Shown one piece after another: positions 44,690 through 55,532 of a DNA stretch of 64,000 bases. Source of the DNA: a virus. Location of the stretch: IMG/VR virus record IMGVR_UViG_3300027733_000042, positions 26,787-90,786 of that record, one strand, 5' to 3'. The notes beneath the pieces are model-generated. The model searched no databases. It was not told the origin of the DNA and saw only the letters and a list, made by a program, of their open reading frames with translations. A program made the translations under genes and the position numbers. Each line of letters opens with the position of its first letter. Within the stretch, counting starts at the first letter, position 1.

Positions 44690-45015
44690 GCGGCGGACAT
44701 TTTGATTACAATCAATCCCGAATAGGAATGATTGCAGATGAATTAGAACAACTAATCATCGATAACGGTAGAGAAAAAACCAAAGACGAATTAAAGGAAA
44801 CTTAGCGAGAACCTGAATGGTATATAAAATATCCAGAAGATAAATATCACACTAACTATCCAGATGAGGTTATTGAGAAGTTTAAAGCCGGGCTTATAAT
44901 ACTTCGACAAGCATATGTATACACTCAGCGGATTGATTGGTTACTAAGTGGAGATGATGGTTCTGAAACATTCTTAAACAGATTAACCGAAGATTTAGAA
45001 AAATTAACGAAATAA
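44686..45015 (+). pseudogene. Conserved-type phage protein interrupted by in-frame amber
   Basis: The frame begins MSGGHFDYNQSRIGMIADEL and would run 109 codons to TAA 45013-45015, but codon 40 (44803-44805) is TAG. Both sides look like one protein: the downstream part contains YTQRIDWLLSGDDG, matching in style the MSGGHFDYNQ...RIDWLLSGDD family of short phage proteins. A TGG to TAG change (ETWREPEWY) would explain it. It may be a nonsense mutation, a read-through site, or a 39-residue short product. The ATG overlaps the previous stop (ATGA), so translation into the frame is expected. Confidence 0.7.
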
Positions 45016-45024
45016 ACAAATATT

Positions 45025-45037
45025 TAGTAGTATAGTA
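45025..45037 (+). promoter_or_regulatory. Possible early/middle promoter box
   Basis: TAGTAGTATAGTA six bases before ATG 45043, in the only gap between 43769 and 49140. It shares the AGTATA core with boxes before several other non-late genes. Confidence 0.3.
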
Positions 45038-45042
45038 ACAAC

Positions 45043-45459
45043 ATGGAAAACAAAAGAATTATCTTAAATCAAATTCGTACACCAGACGGTACGATTTTAA
45101 AATCAATGACTCGTCATGATTATGTTGAATATACCGATAAAAACGGTAAGGACTACATGGTAGATGGTGGAAATGAATATCTGCGTAGAATTGTACACGA
45201 AGAAGCGCCATATGAAGAACTAACCATTTATGAAGACTCTCCATTTGAAGTTATTCGTGAAAATTACTGTCGTGGAGGTCGTGGAAAAGATGGAACTCAG
45301 CCTCTTACTTGGGTGCCTTTAAGCCAAATGAATGATAACTGGTTAGCTGCATGCATCACATATAATAATGATCGAGGCATGAGCGAAAGCTTTGCAAACA
45401 AAATGTATGCAAAAGAAATAGAATATCGTAAAGTAAACTCTATATCAATTCCTGAATAA
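45043..45459 (+). CDS. Unknown 138-residue protein
   Basis: Soluble acidic protein with a conserved-looking core IRTPDGTILKSMTRHDYVEYTD, then DYMVDGGNEYLRR, and NRGMS-type ending. This style (RTPDGT...SRHRHDYV...DGG..YLRR) is common among small phage proteins of unknown function. It is the first gene after a short gap and is followed by the next gene after one base. Function unknown. Confidence 0.65.
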   Translation: MENKRIILNQIRTPDGTILKSMTRHDYVEYTDKNGKDYMVDGGNEYLRRIVHEEAPYEELTIYEDSPFEVIRENYCRGGRGKDGTQPLTWVPLSQMNDNWLAACITYNNDRGMSESFANKMYAKEIEYRKVNSISIPE

Positions 45460-45460
45460 A

Positions 45461-45973
45461 ATGGGACAGATACCTGGAGAACTATTTACCCCTGTTTTTT
45501 CTACTACTGATGAATTTTCAGAAGGATATAAGCAGTCTACTTTTTTTGTAGATAAAGAATTCTATAGAGAATATAGAAAGCACATTGCAGCCCTTTCCCA
45601 TACTGCTGCATGTGCAAAAATATTTGTCCTAAATAACTGGGAGAAAATAACAGATTGGAGCAAGTTAAATGTTTCAATTAGAGATAATTCAGGAAAGACT
45701 ACTGAGTATTATAACTATGTTCCATCTGATAGGAAGACTTGGGGAAAGAGGGGAAAGAGCGACGCTGTTCAAAAGCTATTAAAAGATATGGAATTTCGTA
45801 GATCTAAAAAACACAATCCAGTAAATGAATTATTTGGAGTTGTTCTAGATCCTACAGATGGAGATTTCTCCTTAACAATAAACAAAAAAGACCATTTATG
45901 GATAGATGATGAATCCGTAATAATTATTGCTGACTATATTGAAAAAAACCTAAATACTAATGCAAACGCTTAA
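45461..45973 (+). CDS. Unknown 170-residue protein
   Basis: Soluble protein with aromatic- and Lys-rich stretches (STFFVDKEFYREYRKHIAAL; YYNYVPSDRKTWGKRGKS). It lies one base after the previous gene and three bases before the exonuclease gene, so it belongs to the same transcript. No family recognised. Confidence 0.6.
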   Translation: MGQIPGELFTPVFSTTDEFSEGYKQSTFFVDKEFYREYRKHIAALSHTAACAKIFVLNNWEKITDWSKLNVSIRDNSGKTTEYYNYVPSDRKTWGKRGKSDAVQKLLKDMEFRRSKKHNPVNELFGVVLDPTDGDFSLTINKKDHLWIDDESVIIIADYIEKNLNTNANA

Positions 45974-45976
45974 TCA

Positions 45977-46729
45977 ATGTACACACTCGCTGAAATACAA
46001 AAAATGGTCTTCTTTGACTTGGAGACAGCCTCTACTTTTCCAACATTAGATGGATTAAATGCTGCAAATCCAAGAATGGCTGACCTTTGGAGCAAACGAT
46101 GTAATTATCTTCGTTCCAGATTCGATGAAAATAAAGACATGAGTGATGAACAGCTATATGAAGCAAAGGCTGCTCTTACTCCTGAATTTAGCAGAATTGT
46201 CTGCGCATCGTTTGGCCGTGTCACTTTCAGTGACGACCCAATTCTCGGTTCAGTGCCATCATTAATTATCAAGAGCTATTCTTCATTTGATGAAGCCGAT
46301 GTTCTTAGTGGAATCAATACAGTATTCACCAAATTTGCTGCATATAAATTTGCTGGGCATAATATCAAACGATTTGATGTTCCAATGATGTGCAAGCGAT
46401 TAATTATGGCAGGTACACAATTGCCGAAGGGATTACAATTGACTAATTTAAAACCTTGGGAAATGCCACTAATCGATACTTCAGAAATTTGGAGTTTTGG
46501 TGCATGGCAAGAAGGATTCAGTTCATTAGAACTCTTAGCGACTTCCCTTGGTTTAGAAACACCAAAGGACGATATTCGTGGAGATGAAGTTGGAGATGTA
46601 TTTTGGAAAGAACGAGATATTCAACGAATCACCGAATATTGTCAAAAGGATGTTCTTGCAGTTGCTCAAGTAATTTTAAAACTATCAGGTTTTACTGTAG
46701 TAGAAGACTATCAGTTACAAACACCCTGA
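45977..46729 (+). CDS. 3'-5' exonuclease, DEDDy type (PolB-exo-like)
   Basis: 250 residues of the DnaQ/RNase H-fold exonuclease superfamily. Motif I FFDLETAS (about 12-19), motif II AGHNIKRFDVPMM near 127 with the catalytic Asp, and motif III YCQKDVLAV near 216 (Y-x3-D, DEDDy class). It resembles the stand-alone exonucleases related to family-B polymerase proofreading domains. It would remove 3' ends during replication or recombination. It is followed after two bases by a PD-(D/E)xK nuclease. Confidence 0.8.
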   Translation: MYTLAEIQKMVFFDLETASTFPTLDGLNAANPRMADLWSKRCNYLRSRFDENKDMSDEQLYEAKAALTPEFSRIVCASFGRVTFSDDPILGSVPSLIIKSYSSFDEADVLSGINTVFTKFAAYKFAGHNIKRFDVPMMCKRLIMAGTQLPKGLQLTNLKPWEMPLIDTSEIWSFGAWQEGFSSLELLATSLGLETPKDDIRGDEVGDVFWKERDIQRITEYCQKDVLAVAQVILKLSGFTVVEDYQLQTP

Positions 46730-46731
46730 TA

Positions 46732-49139
<2,408 letters not shown>

Positions 49140-49167
49140 TCCGGCCATTTTTATGCCGACTTTAATC

Positions 49168-49196
49168 AAAGAGACTGCCAAGTGCAGTCTCTTTTT
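49168..49196 (+). terminator. Rho-independent terminator after GroEL
   Basis: AAAGAGACTGC (49168-49178) pairs perfectly with GCAGTCTCTTT (49184-49194) around CAAGT, followed by T. Confidence 0.92.
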
Positions 49197-49200
49197 AGTT

Positions 49201-49212
49201 TAATAAATAATA
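49201..49212 (+). promoter_or_regulatory. T4-like late promoter
   Basis: TAATAAATAATA, 23 bases before GTG 49235, directly after the GroEL terminator; it starts a late unit. Confidence 0.6.
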
Positions 49213-49234
49213 GTAGATAAAATAACTATTTTCT

Positions 49235-52200
49235 GTGTCATCTGTATTAGATCTATTAATTAATGAAGTTGCGAATATCCTTGGAATAACTCCAGCGGAA
49301 GTTCGAAGTAAATTTACTCCAGCTGAGCTTAGTGATCTGCTAAATAGTTCATTGTGTGAACCGCTAGGTGACACAAATATACTGTTTGATACTACTGAGA
49401 CTCCATGCGATGATTTAGCAGTTCCAAATCTGCTTCCACCAATCGACGCTGGCGGTATTGATATTCCAACTGGTGATAGCCAGCGTGGGGTACAGAAGTG
49501 TATTGATAATGTTGAAGAAACAAATAAGATAATTGAAAAACAAATTGATACTTATAATCAACATAAAATCCTTCGCGATAAATTACTCGAATATCGTGAT
49601 AATTATGCTCCAATCTCATATTATTTTGATGAACGATCGAAGGAAGTCGCTCGAATACTTGGAATTTTTGACCCAATCCTAATTGAACTGCGACGTCTTC
49701 AAGATCTTGATGCAAAATTAAATACTGATCTTTCACAAAATGAAGCGCAGATCGTTACTCTTGCAAAACAATATGCAACTAGCTTTTCACAATCGGACAA
49801 GGCAGCGTATGACCATGCAGTTGCTACACGCGATGTTATTACTGCACAAATCCAGACAAACCTTTCAAATATTGTTAAGCAGGAAGACACACTTAAAACA
49901 ACAAGTGATAGTTTTCCAATTTTTAATAATGAATACTATAAAGCTCTTTCTGGATATCTTACAAATGATAACTATGATAACACTGATTTTGTAACATATA
50001 TTGGTGGAGTGCTTGATAATTTTATTACATACTCCGATGTTGCAGGCATAAATGCACAATTTTATCGATATTCAAGTTGTATTCGAACCAACTTTATTAG
50101 CGGCCGACCACAAAGTATTAAACAGGCAATTGAACGTACTTATTTTACATTTGGTATAGAATTTACAAATTTACACTCAATTCGAACTCAAAAAGAGAAG
50201 TTTAATAAACAGACAGGTGACCCATATACTGAAACCCAAGATCAATTAATTCAAACAAGTCCATTACTTGAAAAACATTCATTTTTTCAAAATGCTCCAT
50301 ATTTTTCTTTAAGACAGTTTGAAATAATCGGCGATACTCTGCCAACTGGTCGGGTTTATACTGAATATTACAACCTATTTAAAGACCCAATTAATAATTT
50401 CTTTTCAATCGAGGAGCGTGGACTTACATCAAATGTTAATCTGGTTGATCCAAAATTAAAAGGTACTGGTTCTGAGACAAAGCGCGAAAATGGAGCAGAA
50501 TATTATATCCAAAATATTGAATCTGTTCAAGATTTTTATACAACATTTGATGCTAGATTTGAAAAACGTAAACTTGAGCGTCATGCCCAAGTAATTGAAC
50601 CAACACAAGATATTATACGTCTCGCGATGCAAACTATTGCACGAAAGGAAATACAACTTCTTCTTGCACTAGGCAGAGTCAACAAATATCTTCCAGGAGA
50701 AAGCACAGCTCTAACCAGTGTGCTTGATACGGTTAATCGACAAAATACCGAATTTTTACAAGGACTTGCTGATTTAGACTCTGAAATTTCTAGAATAACT
50801 CAAAAACTTGATGTCTTAAAACCGACTCCGCAGAAGATCAAAAATCTTCTAAAGGAAAAGAGTCCAGAATGTTTTGATAAAATTGATACGTCAATTGAAG
50901 ATGACCCAACTGCAGATTGCGGCGGTGCAAAATCAATGCTTGGAACAGATCCATTTTTTGTAAATAGTATTAATGGGTGTGACCCGACGCTGCCAAATCA
51001 AAATCAAATCTGTTATTGGGTAGAGTTTGCAAAAATCGCAACACTCGTTGGATTATTGCCTCTACCAAATATCCCAGAGTTCACAAAACTTAGATATTGG
51101 CCAGTCGGATTAACAATTCCTTATCCTGGCGGACTCGTTAAGATTCCGTTACCGATTATGTGGATTCCATTAGTCGCAATTTCAACTCCTCTTGGAAATG
51201 TCGTGCTCTTTTTAACAGTAAATGGAATTTTTATTTCACCAGTTGTATTTTTAGTATCAAGCAGTGGTTTTAAGCAGCATATACTAACAGTAAAAGGTCC
51301 ATCTAAGAAATTTGGATATACTGGAGAAGACGCATCAATTAAACCTGGAATTCAAGTACCTGCAAGTCTTCTTGCAATTAAAGCAAAAGCCACTCGTCTT
51401 GCACAGGAAGCTTCGCTTGGCGTAAATCACATGTTGTCAGCAAAGGAAAAACTACAATTGCAGCAACAAAAAAATATTCTCGGTGCAGCCGAGACTGCTG
51501 CTAATCGAAATGGTAATGCCATTCGAAAATTAAAAGTTGCTCGTGAAAAGAAAAATCTTGCACGCGCAACTGAACATTTAAGCGATGCTGAAAAATTAGC
51601 AAAAATAGTAGATAAAGCAGATTCAGTAAAAGATATAATCGATGATGCTAAACATGCAATATTAAATCGAATCGATGATCTTGGCAAGCCAGCACTTGGT
51701 AAATCAAATAGTATTAAAAATAAAATAACTGCTCGACACGATAAATTATTAGCAGATCTTAAAAAAACGTTAGTTGATGGCGATGATTCAAAAGCCGCTC
51801 GTATCAGAGTTGAATTAAGCACTGACGGAATTAGTCTAAGTGATAAACGAGATGCAATTAAAGCCGATCTAATGTCATACTTTGATCGTATTAAATTTCC
51901 AAAGATTACATTACCTAAAGATTCATCAACGATTGATCCAAAATTAAATGCAATTGTTGAATTTTTAAGTCATATTAACGAATTTTCAAGTATTTATAAA
52001 ACACAATTCTTTTCCAAGGATGATTCGAAGGTTCAAAAAATATTTGCCATTCAGTTAGCTAAGAGTAAGGATAAGATTAAGAAAGCAACAGCCAAAGCAC
52101 TCTCACAAGAAGGAACACTTGATCTTGATACTGAACCCGATAAAGCTAAAAACATTTTAAAAGATACAACAAAAGTATTAACTGACGCAGTTAGTGGAAA

Positions 52201-53728
52201 AGCAACATCAACTACCGCAGATAGCGCAAAAAAGAAAGTAGAGGCAGCTAAGGAAAAAGTAAAAACTGAAAAGGATCCAGCAAAGCGTGCAAAACTTCGT
52301 AAAGACCTAGAAAAAGCACAAGTCGGATTATCCGATGCTTTTGAAAATGAGCGCGTAAAACAGGCACTGGCCCTAACTCCAGCGGTTATTGCAACACTTA
52401 GTCAAATTAGTATAGATTTCAATCCGTTCTCTCCATGTTGTAAGAAAAAAGAATTTAAGTTGGAACTAGGGATTAGCCCAGCAGTGCCAATATTCAATTC
52501 TGCAAAGAGCCTAATGAATAGTTATATTGCTGGAATGTCTGTGCAAGATCTTAAAGTGTTATTTGGTGGAAAAACTAAAATTTCAGCTAGAGATATTCCA
52601 ACAGCTTACTTAAGTTTAATCAAAAAGAGTATTCCAGCAAATCTTGAGATACCGCTACCTGACATTAATCTTTTAACCCTAGCGAAATCTTTTTCTGGGA
52701 TATTATCTTCTTTATTTGAGTTAAAAGCACCCAACATGAGTGCCCAGCCAGCACTACCGCTGAACCTGACAGTTGACTTAAATCTATTAAAGAAACCACT
52801 GGCTAATTTATTATTGACTTATCTTGAGAACAGCTTACCTGATCCGTTTCATAGCGCTGCAACACCCGCAGTAACAGCCCTGCCGCTATTATCTGGAAAA
52901 GTTAAAGCAGGAACAAAGGCAATCATTAGTAATAAAGCAATTTTAGATAAGAACATATCAATTATAAACTGTGAACCAGATACTTCACAAAAGTCCGCAA
53001 TTTCCAGTGGAATATACTCACCAAAAACTTCGTCTACTGCAACAACGTCATCGGCATTTAGTTCAGGGAATGTTATTGTAAATACAAAGAAGGATATTTT
53101 GCCGAATTTTCAGACGCTTGATCTTGATTTCTTAAATATTAATCCTGGAGACTTATTAGCAGTTCTTAAGAATTTTGTCGATCTTAAATTCGAGGAAGTT
53201 GAAAAATTACTTGAACCATTTTATAATATCTTAAAGATAGCAAAGGGACTAAAAGGAACAAACTTAAATCTTCTTGAATCAATACAATTCAAGCTTCCAC
53301 CATATGGCCCAGCCGCAGAGGGCATCCATACTGCAATTACTACTCTTAAAAAACAGATACCTAAATCTGCAACATTAAAGATAATTGATACGGACGCTGT
53401 TTCCGCTGGTGCAAAATTATTAGAACACGCACTTGGCCCAATTGCAAATTCTCCAATGCCAGCATTGCTTGTTGCTGGAGCTGGTGCAGTTGATTCGATG
53501 TTGCCATCTCTTAAAATACCAAAGGTAGATACTGCGTCTGGTGCTATTTCTACTCAAGATGTTCGAGCAACAACTTTTGCTCTACGATCGTTGCACCCAC
53601 TACTTACACAAGACGATCTTCCTCCTTGGGAGCGATTAACTATTAAAAATATACTGTTCCTATTATTTGTTGATGAATTTATTTCAAATGCAGCAGATAA
53701 ATTAGGCTTTTTTAGAGCTTTTATCTAA
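49235..53728 (+). CDS. Very large probable virion protein, possible tape measure or ejection protein
   Basis: 1497 residues from GTG 49235 (CTG and TGT codons before it lead to no better start). Long helical and coiled-coil stretches (about 90-240, 740-800, 980-1055, KKKVEAAKEKVKTEKDPAKRAKL type) are separated by a hydrophobic block at about 620-680 (LVGLLPLPNIP, PLPIMWIPLVAISTPLGNVVLFLTV). Several Cys lie in CD/CC clusters. Long helices with a hydrophobic centre are typical of tape-measure and DNA-ejection proteins, but no family is recognised. It has its own late promoter, so it is a virion or late assembly protein. Confidence 0.6.
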   Translation: MSSVLDLLINEVANILGITPAEVRSKFTPAELSDLLNSSLCEPLGDTNILFDTTETPCDDLAVPNLLPPIDAGGIDIPTGDSQRGVQKCIDNVEETNKIIEKQIDTYNQHKILRDKLLEYRDNYAPISYYFDERSKEVARILGIFDPILIELRRLQDLDAKLNTDLSQNEAQIVTLAKQYATSFSQSDKAAYDHAVATRDVITAQIQTNLSNIVKQEDTLKTTSDSFPIFNNEYYKALSGYLTNDNYDNTDFVTYIGGVLDNFITYSDVAGINAQFYRYSSCIRTNFISGRPQSIKQAIERTYFTFGIEFTNLHSIRTQKEKFNKQTGDPYTETQDQLIQTSPLLEKHSFFQNAPYFSLRQFEIIGDTLPTGRVYTEYYNLFKDPINNFFSIEERGLTSNVNLVDPKLKGTGSETKRENGAEYYIQNIESVQDFYTTFDARFEKRKLERHAQVIEPTQDIIRLAMQTIARKEIQLLLALGRVNKYLPGESTALTSVLDTVNRQNTEFLQGLADLDSEISRITQKLDVLKPTPQKIKNLLKEKSPECFDKIDTSIEDDPTADCGGAKSMLGTDPFFVNSINGCDPTLPNQNQICYWVEFAKIATLVGLLPLPNIPEFTKLRYWPVGLTIPYPGGLVKIPLPIMWIPLVAISTPLGNVVLFLTVNGIFISPVVFLVSSSGFKQHILTVKGPSKKFGYTGEDASIKPGIQVPASLLAIKAKATRLAQEASLGVNHMLSAKEKLQLQQQKNILGAAETAANRNGNAIRKLKVAREKKNLARATEHLSDAEKLAKIVDKADSVKDIIDDAKHAILNRIDDLGKPALGKSNSIKNKITARHDKLLADLKKTLVDGDDSKAARIRVELSTDGISLSDKRDAIKADLMSYFDRIKFPKITLPKDSSTIDPKLNAIVEFLSHINEFSSIYKTQFFSKDDSKVQKIFAIQLAKSKDKIKKATAKALSQEGTLDLDTEPDKAKNILKDTTKVLTDAVSGKATSTTADSAKKKVEAAKEKVKTEKDPAKRAKLRKDLEKAQVGLSDAFENERVKQALALTPAVIATLSQISIDFNPFSPCCKKKEFKLELGISPAVPIFNSAKSLMNSYIAGMSVQDLKVLFGGKTKISARDIPTAYLSLIKKSIPANLEIPLPDINLLTLAKSFSGILSSLFELKAPNMSAQPALPLNLTVDLNLLKKPLANLLLTYLENSLPDPFHSAATPAVTALPLLSGKVKAGTKAIISNKAILDKNISIINCEPDTSQKSAISSGIYSPKTSSTATTSSAFSSGNVIVNTKKDILPNFQTLDLDFLNINPGDLLAVLKNFVDLKFEEVEKLLEPFYNILKIAKGLKGTNLNLLESIQFKLPPYGPAAEGIHTAITTLKKQIPKSATLKIIDTDAVSAGAKLLEHALGPIANSPMPALLVAGAGAVDSMLPSLKIPKVDTASGAISTQDVRATTFALRSLHPLLTQDDLPPWERLTIKNILFLLFVDEFISNAADKLGFFRAFI

Positions 53729-53746
53729 ACCATTATCTGCTTTAGG

Positions 53747-53760
53747 TGTATAATTTAATA
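53747..53760 (+). promoter_or_regulatory. Possible -10 region of the S1-like gene
   Basis: TGTATAATTTAATA, including an extended -10 (TGTATAAT), 14 bases before ATG 53775. No late core is present. Confidence 0.4.
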
Positions 53761-53774
53761 CTAACAATCAAAAT

Positions 53775-54950
53775 ATGACCGAACAATTAATAGATGAAAG
53801 TATCTTTCAAAACACCGGTAAGTATAATACTTCCGTAAAATTAACCGACGAAGATAAACGCAATCGCGTTAAAGTTTTCTGTAAAGAATCATATGCTCAA
53901 GAGCTATATGACGCCATGATCGCATATGATAAGTCTAGCGGTCGCACCCTTATGGGCAAAGATTTAGTAGATGGCCAAGTCTATAAAGTAACTGCAAAAA
54001 CGATTTCGCACAACGACCGTACTATTCTTGCAGAAGAAGTAAATACTAAATGTACTGTTACTATTCCATTCAGAGAATACTCAAAACCATTGGAAACATT
54101 GATGAGTGGCGAAACCTCACGTACTTTTTTAGTTATTGTATACAAATCATCTGGATATGGAGAATTTTTTGCTTCTGAAAAGAAAGCACTTTCTATCTCG
54201 TATAAACAAGAGTTGTTCGCTCATCTTCAAGAAAATACTTGGTTTGATGTTAAAATCACCAAATTAATTAAAGGTGGATATCTTGCAATCTACAAAAAGG
54301 AGATTGAATGCTTCATTCCTGGATCTCATGCTGCTGCAAATGTTGTTCATAACTTTAGCGAATTGCTTGGCAAGACGCTTACTGTGATGGTCGATAACTA
54401 CGATGCTGCAAATAACTTATTCATTCTTTCATATAAGAAATACGTTACGCACTCTATGCCGACTATGATTAGTGAACTACAATTTGATAAAGAGTATGTA
54501 GGAACTTTGACAAATCGTCCATATGACTTTGGAGTATTCGTAGAATTTGAAGGATATTATACTGGACTTGTCCATAAATCTGAATTCGAAAATTATGATG
54601 AGATCTGCAAAACAATGAAGTCTGGCGATAAACTTAATGTGTATGTGAAAGACGTAACCTCTAAGGGAAATCAATATCGTGTTGTTCTTACTTTGAGTAA
54701 AGATCAAGTAAGTAATGAGAAGATGCAATGGCAATCTCTTCGTAATCGAACTGAAAATCACTGCTTTAATTACAGTGTAAGCGATAATAAGAGCTCAATT
54801 TCAATTGATATTGATGGCGAAAATTTCGAAGTTTCATTAAGACGTAAAGATCTTGAAAAAAATCTAACCAAATATCCACTGGTTAAGGTATTCAAAGTTG
54901 ACCCAATCAATAAGAGACTTAAATTTGAATTCGTTGAATCCGTTTCATAG
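53775..54950 (+). CDS. Ribosomal protein S1-like RNA-binding protein
   Basis: 391 residues with at least two S1 (OB-fold) domains. The first spans about 150-220 (NTWFDVKITKLIKGGYLAIY, ECFIPGSHA) and the second about 235-305 (DKEYVGTLTNRPYDFGVFVEF, GLVHKSEF, VYVKDVTSKGNQYRVVLTL). The first 140 residues may hold a further degenerate domain (GQVYKVTAKTISHNDRTILA). Bacterial S1 brings mRNA to the 30S subunit; a phage copy could favour phage messages or alter initiation. It is monocistronic between its own promoter and terminator and ends with TAG. Confidence 0.8.
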   Translation: MTEQLIDESIFQNTGKYNTSVKLTDEDKRNRVKVFCKESYAQELYDAMIAYDKSSGRTLMGKDLVDGQVYKVTAKTISHNDRTILAEEVNTKCTVTIPFREYSKPLETLMSGETSRTFLVIVYKSSGYGEFFASEKKALSISYKQELFAHLQENTWFDVKITKLIKGGYLAIYKKEIECFIPGSHAAANVVHNFSELLGKTLTVMVDNYDAANNLFILSYKKYVTHSMPTMISELQFDKEYVGTLTNRPYDFGVFVEFEGYYTGLVHKSEFENYDEICKTMKSGDKLNVYVKDVTSKGNQYRVVLTLSKDQVSNEKMQWQSLRNRTENHCFNYSVSDNKSSISIDIDGENFEVSLRRKDLEKNLTKYPLVKVFKVDPINKRLKFEFVESVS

Positions 54951-54974
54951 TACAAAATATAGTAGTAATCTAAT

Positions 54975-55005
54975 AAAGCAGCAATATTCAAATTGCTGCT
55001 TTTTT
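54975..55005 (+). terminator. Rho-independent terminator after S1-like gene
   Basis: AAAGCAGCAAT (54975-54985) pairs with ATTGCTGCTTT (54992-55002) around ATTCAA, followed by T. Confidence 0.92.
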
Positions 55006-55010
55006 ATTTA

Positions 55011-55021
55011 GATAAATAATA
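55011..55021 (+). promoter_or_regulatory. T4-like late promoter
   Basis: GATAAATAATA, 23 bases before ATG 55044; it opens the unit of two head-targeted proteins. Confidence 0.6.
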
Positions 55022-55043
55022 TAGACGTAAATATTAACTAACT

Positions 55044-55532
55044 ATGAAAAAACACATCAAAGGCTTTTATAGCTTTCTTTTTGAACAAGATATGGCAGCT
55101 ATGCCTGGAATGCCAACTCCTGCAGCGCCAAAGAAAGCTCAGCCAGTTCACTTTATCTTTATCGACGATGCAGATGGTGATAATATTCGTAAGCGAAAAT
55201 ACCCAGATGGTAGCATGTCAGTCGATTTTCCATCATATTCTGTTACTCCTGAAGAAATTAAAGAGTGGGCAGATAAAAATATACAGTCTACTGGTAAAAA
55301 TAAGATTTCGGACACAGTTATTGAATTGCGCCGTAAAAATATAGTAAATATTGTAACAGGAGACAAAGTAAATATTGGAGATGATGATTTTCCATTTATT
55401 GAAAAGTTAAAAAATGCAGTTTCATCAGATATCTTTGGAACACGCGAACCTGATATACAAATTATATTCACAAAGGACGGCACTCCAACCACCGAAGACA
55501 TGAAAGTTACATTTATAAAACACAAGAAATAA
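55044..55532 (+). CDS. Putative internal head protein with capsid-targeting N-terminus
   Basis: 162 residues. The start MKKHIKGFYSFLFE|Q resembles the T4 capsid-targeting sequence, with a possible (L)xE cleavage after Glu14; the residue after the cut (Gln) is less usual than Ala, Gly or Ser. A Met/Pro/Ala-rich linker (MAAMPGMPTPAAPKKAQP) follows, then a globular alpha/beta domain (VHFIFIDDADGDNIRKRKYPDG and two further strands). Its stop overlaps the start of a zincin gene (TAATG), so the two are probably co-packaged. The function of the globular part is unknown. Confidence 0.6.
   Translation: MKKHIKGFYSFLFEQDMAAMPGMPTPAAPKKAQPVHFIFIDDADGDNIRKRKYPDGSMSVDFPSYSVTPEEIKEWADKNIQSTGKNKISDTVIELRRKNIVNIVTGDKVNIGDDDFPFIEKLKNAVSSDIFGTREPDIQIIFTKDGTPTTEDMKVTFIKHKK

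Noticed and set aside
44803-44805. General reassignment of TAG to a sense codon
   Set aside because: TAG appears to end the zincin gene (21818-21820), the S1-like gene (54948-54950) and the tmRNA tag frame, and no other gene here needs TAG read-through. A local event is more likely.
46603-46731. Longer start (ATG 46603) for the PD-(D/E)xK nuclease
   Set aside because: It would overlap the exonuclease gene by 127 bases and adds a Cys/Ser-rich segment unrelated to the family; TTG 46732 follows the upstream stop directly.
49235-49290. Capsid-targeting sequence in the 1497-residue protein (LLINE|V)
   Set aside because: LINE matches the (I/L)xE rule, but Val after the cut is unusual and the basic/aromatic KxFxxF part is missing.
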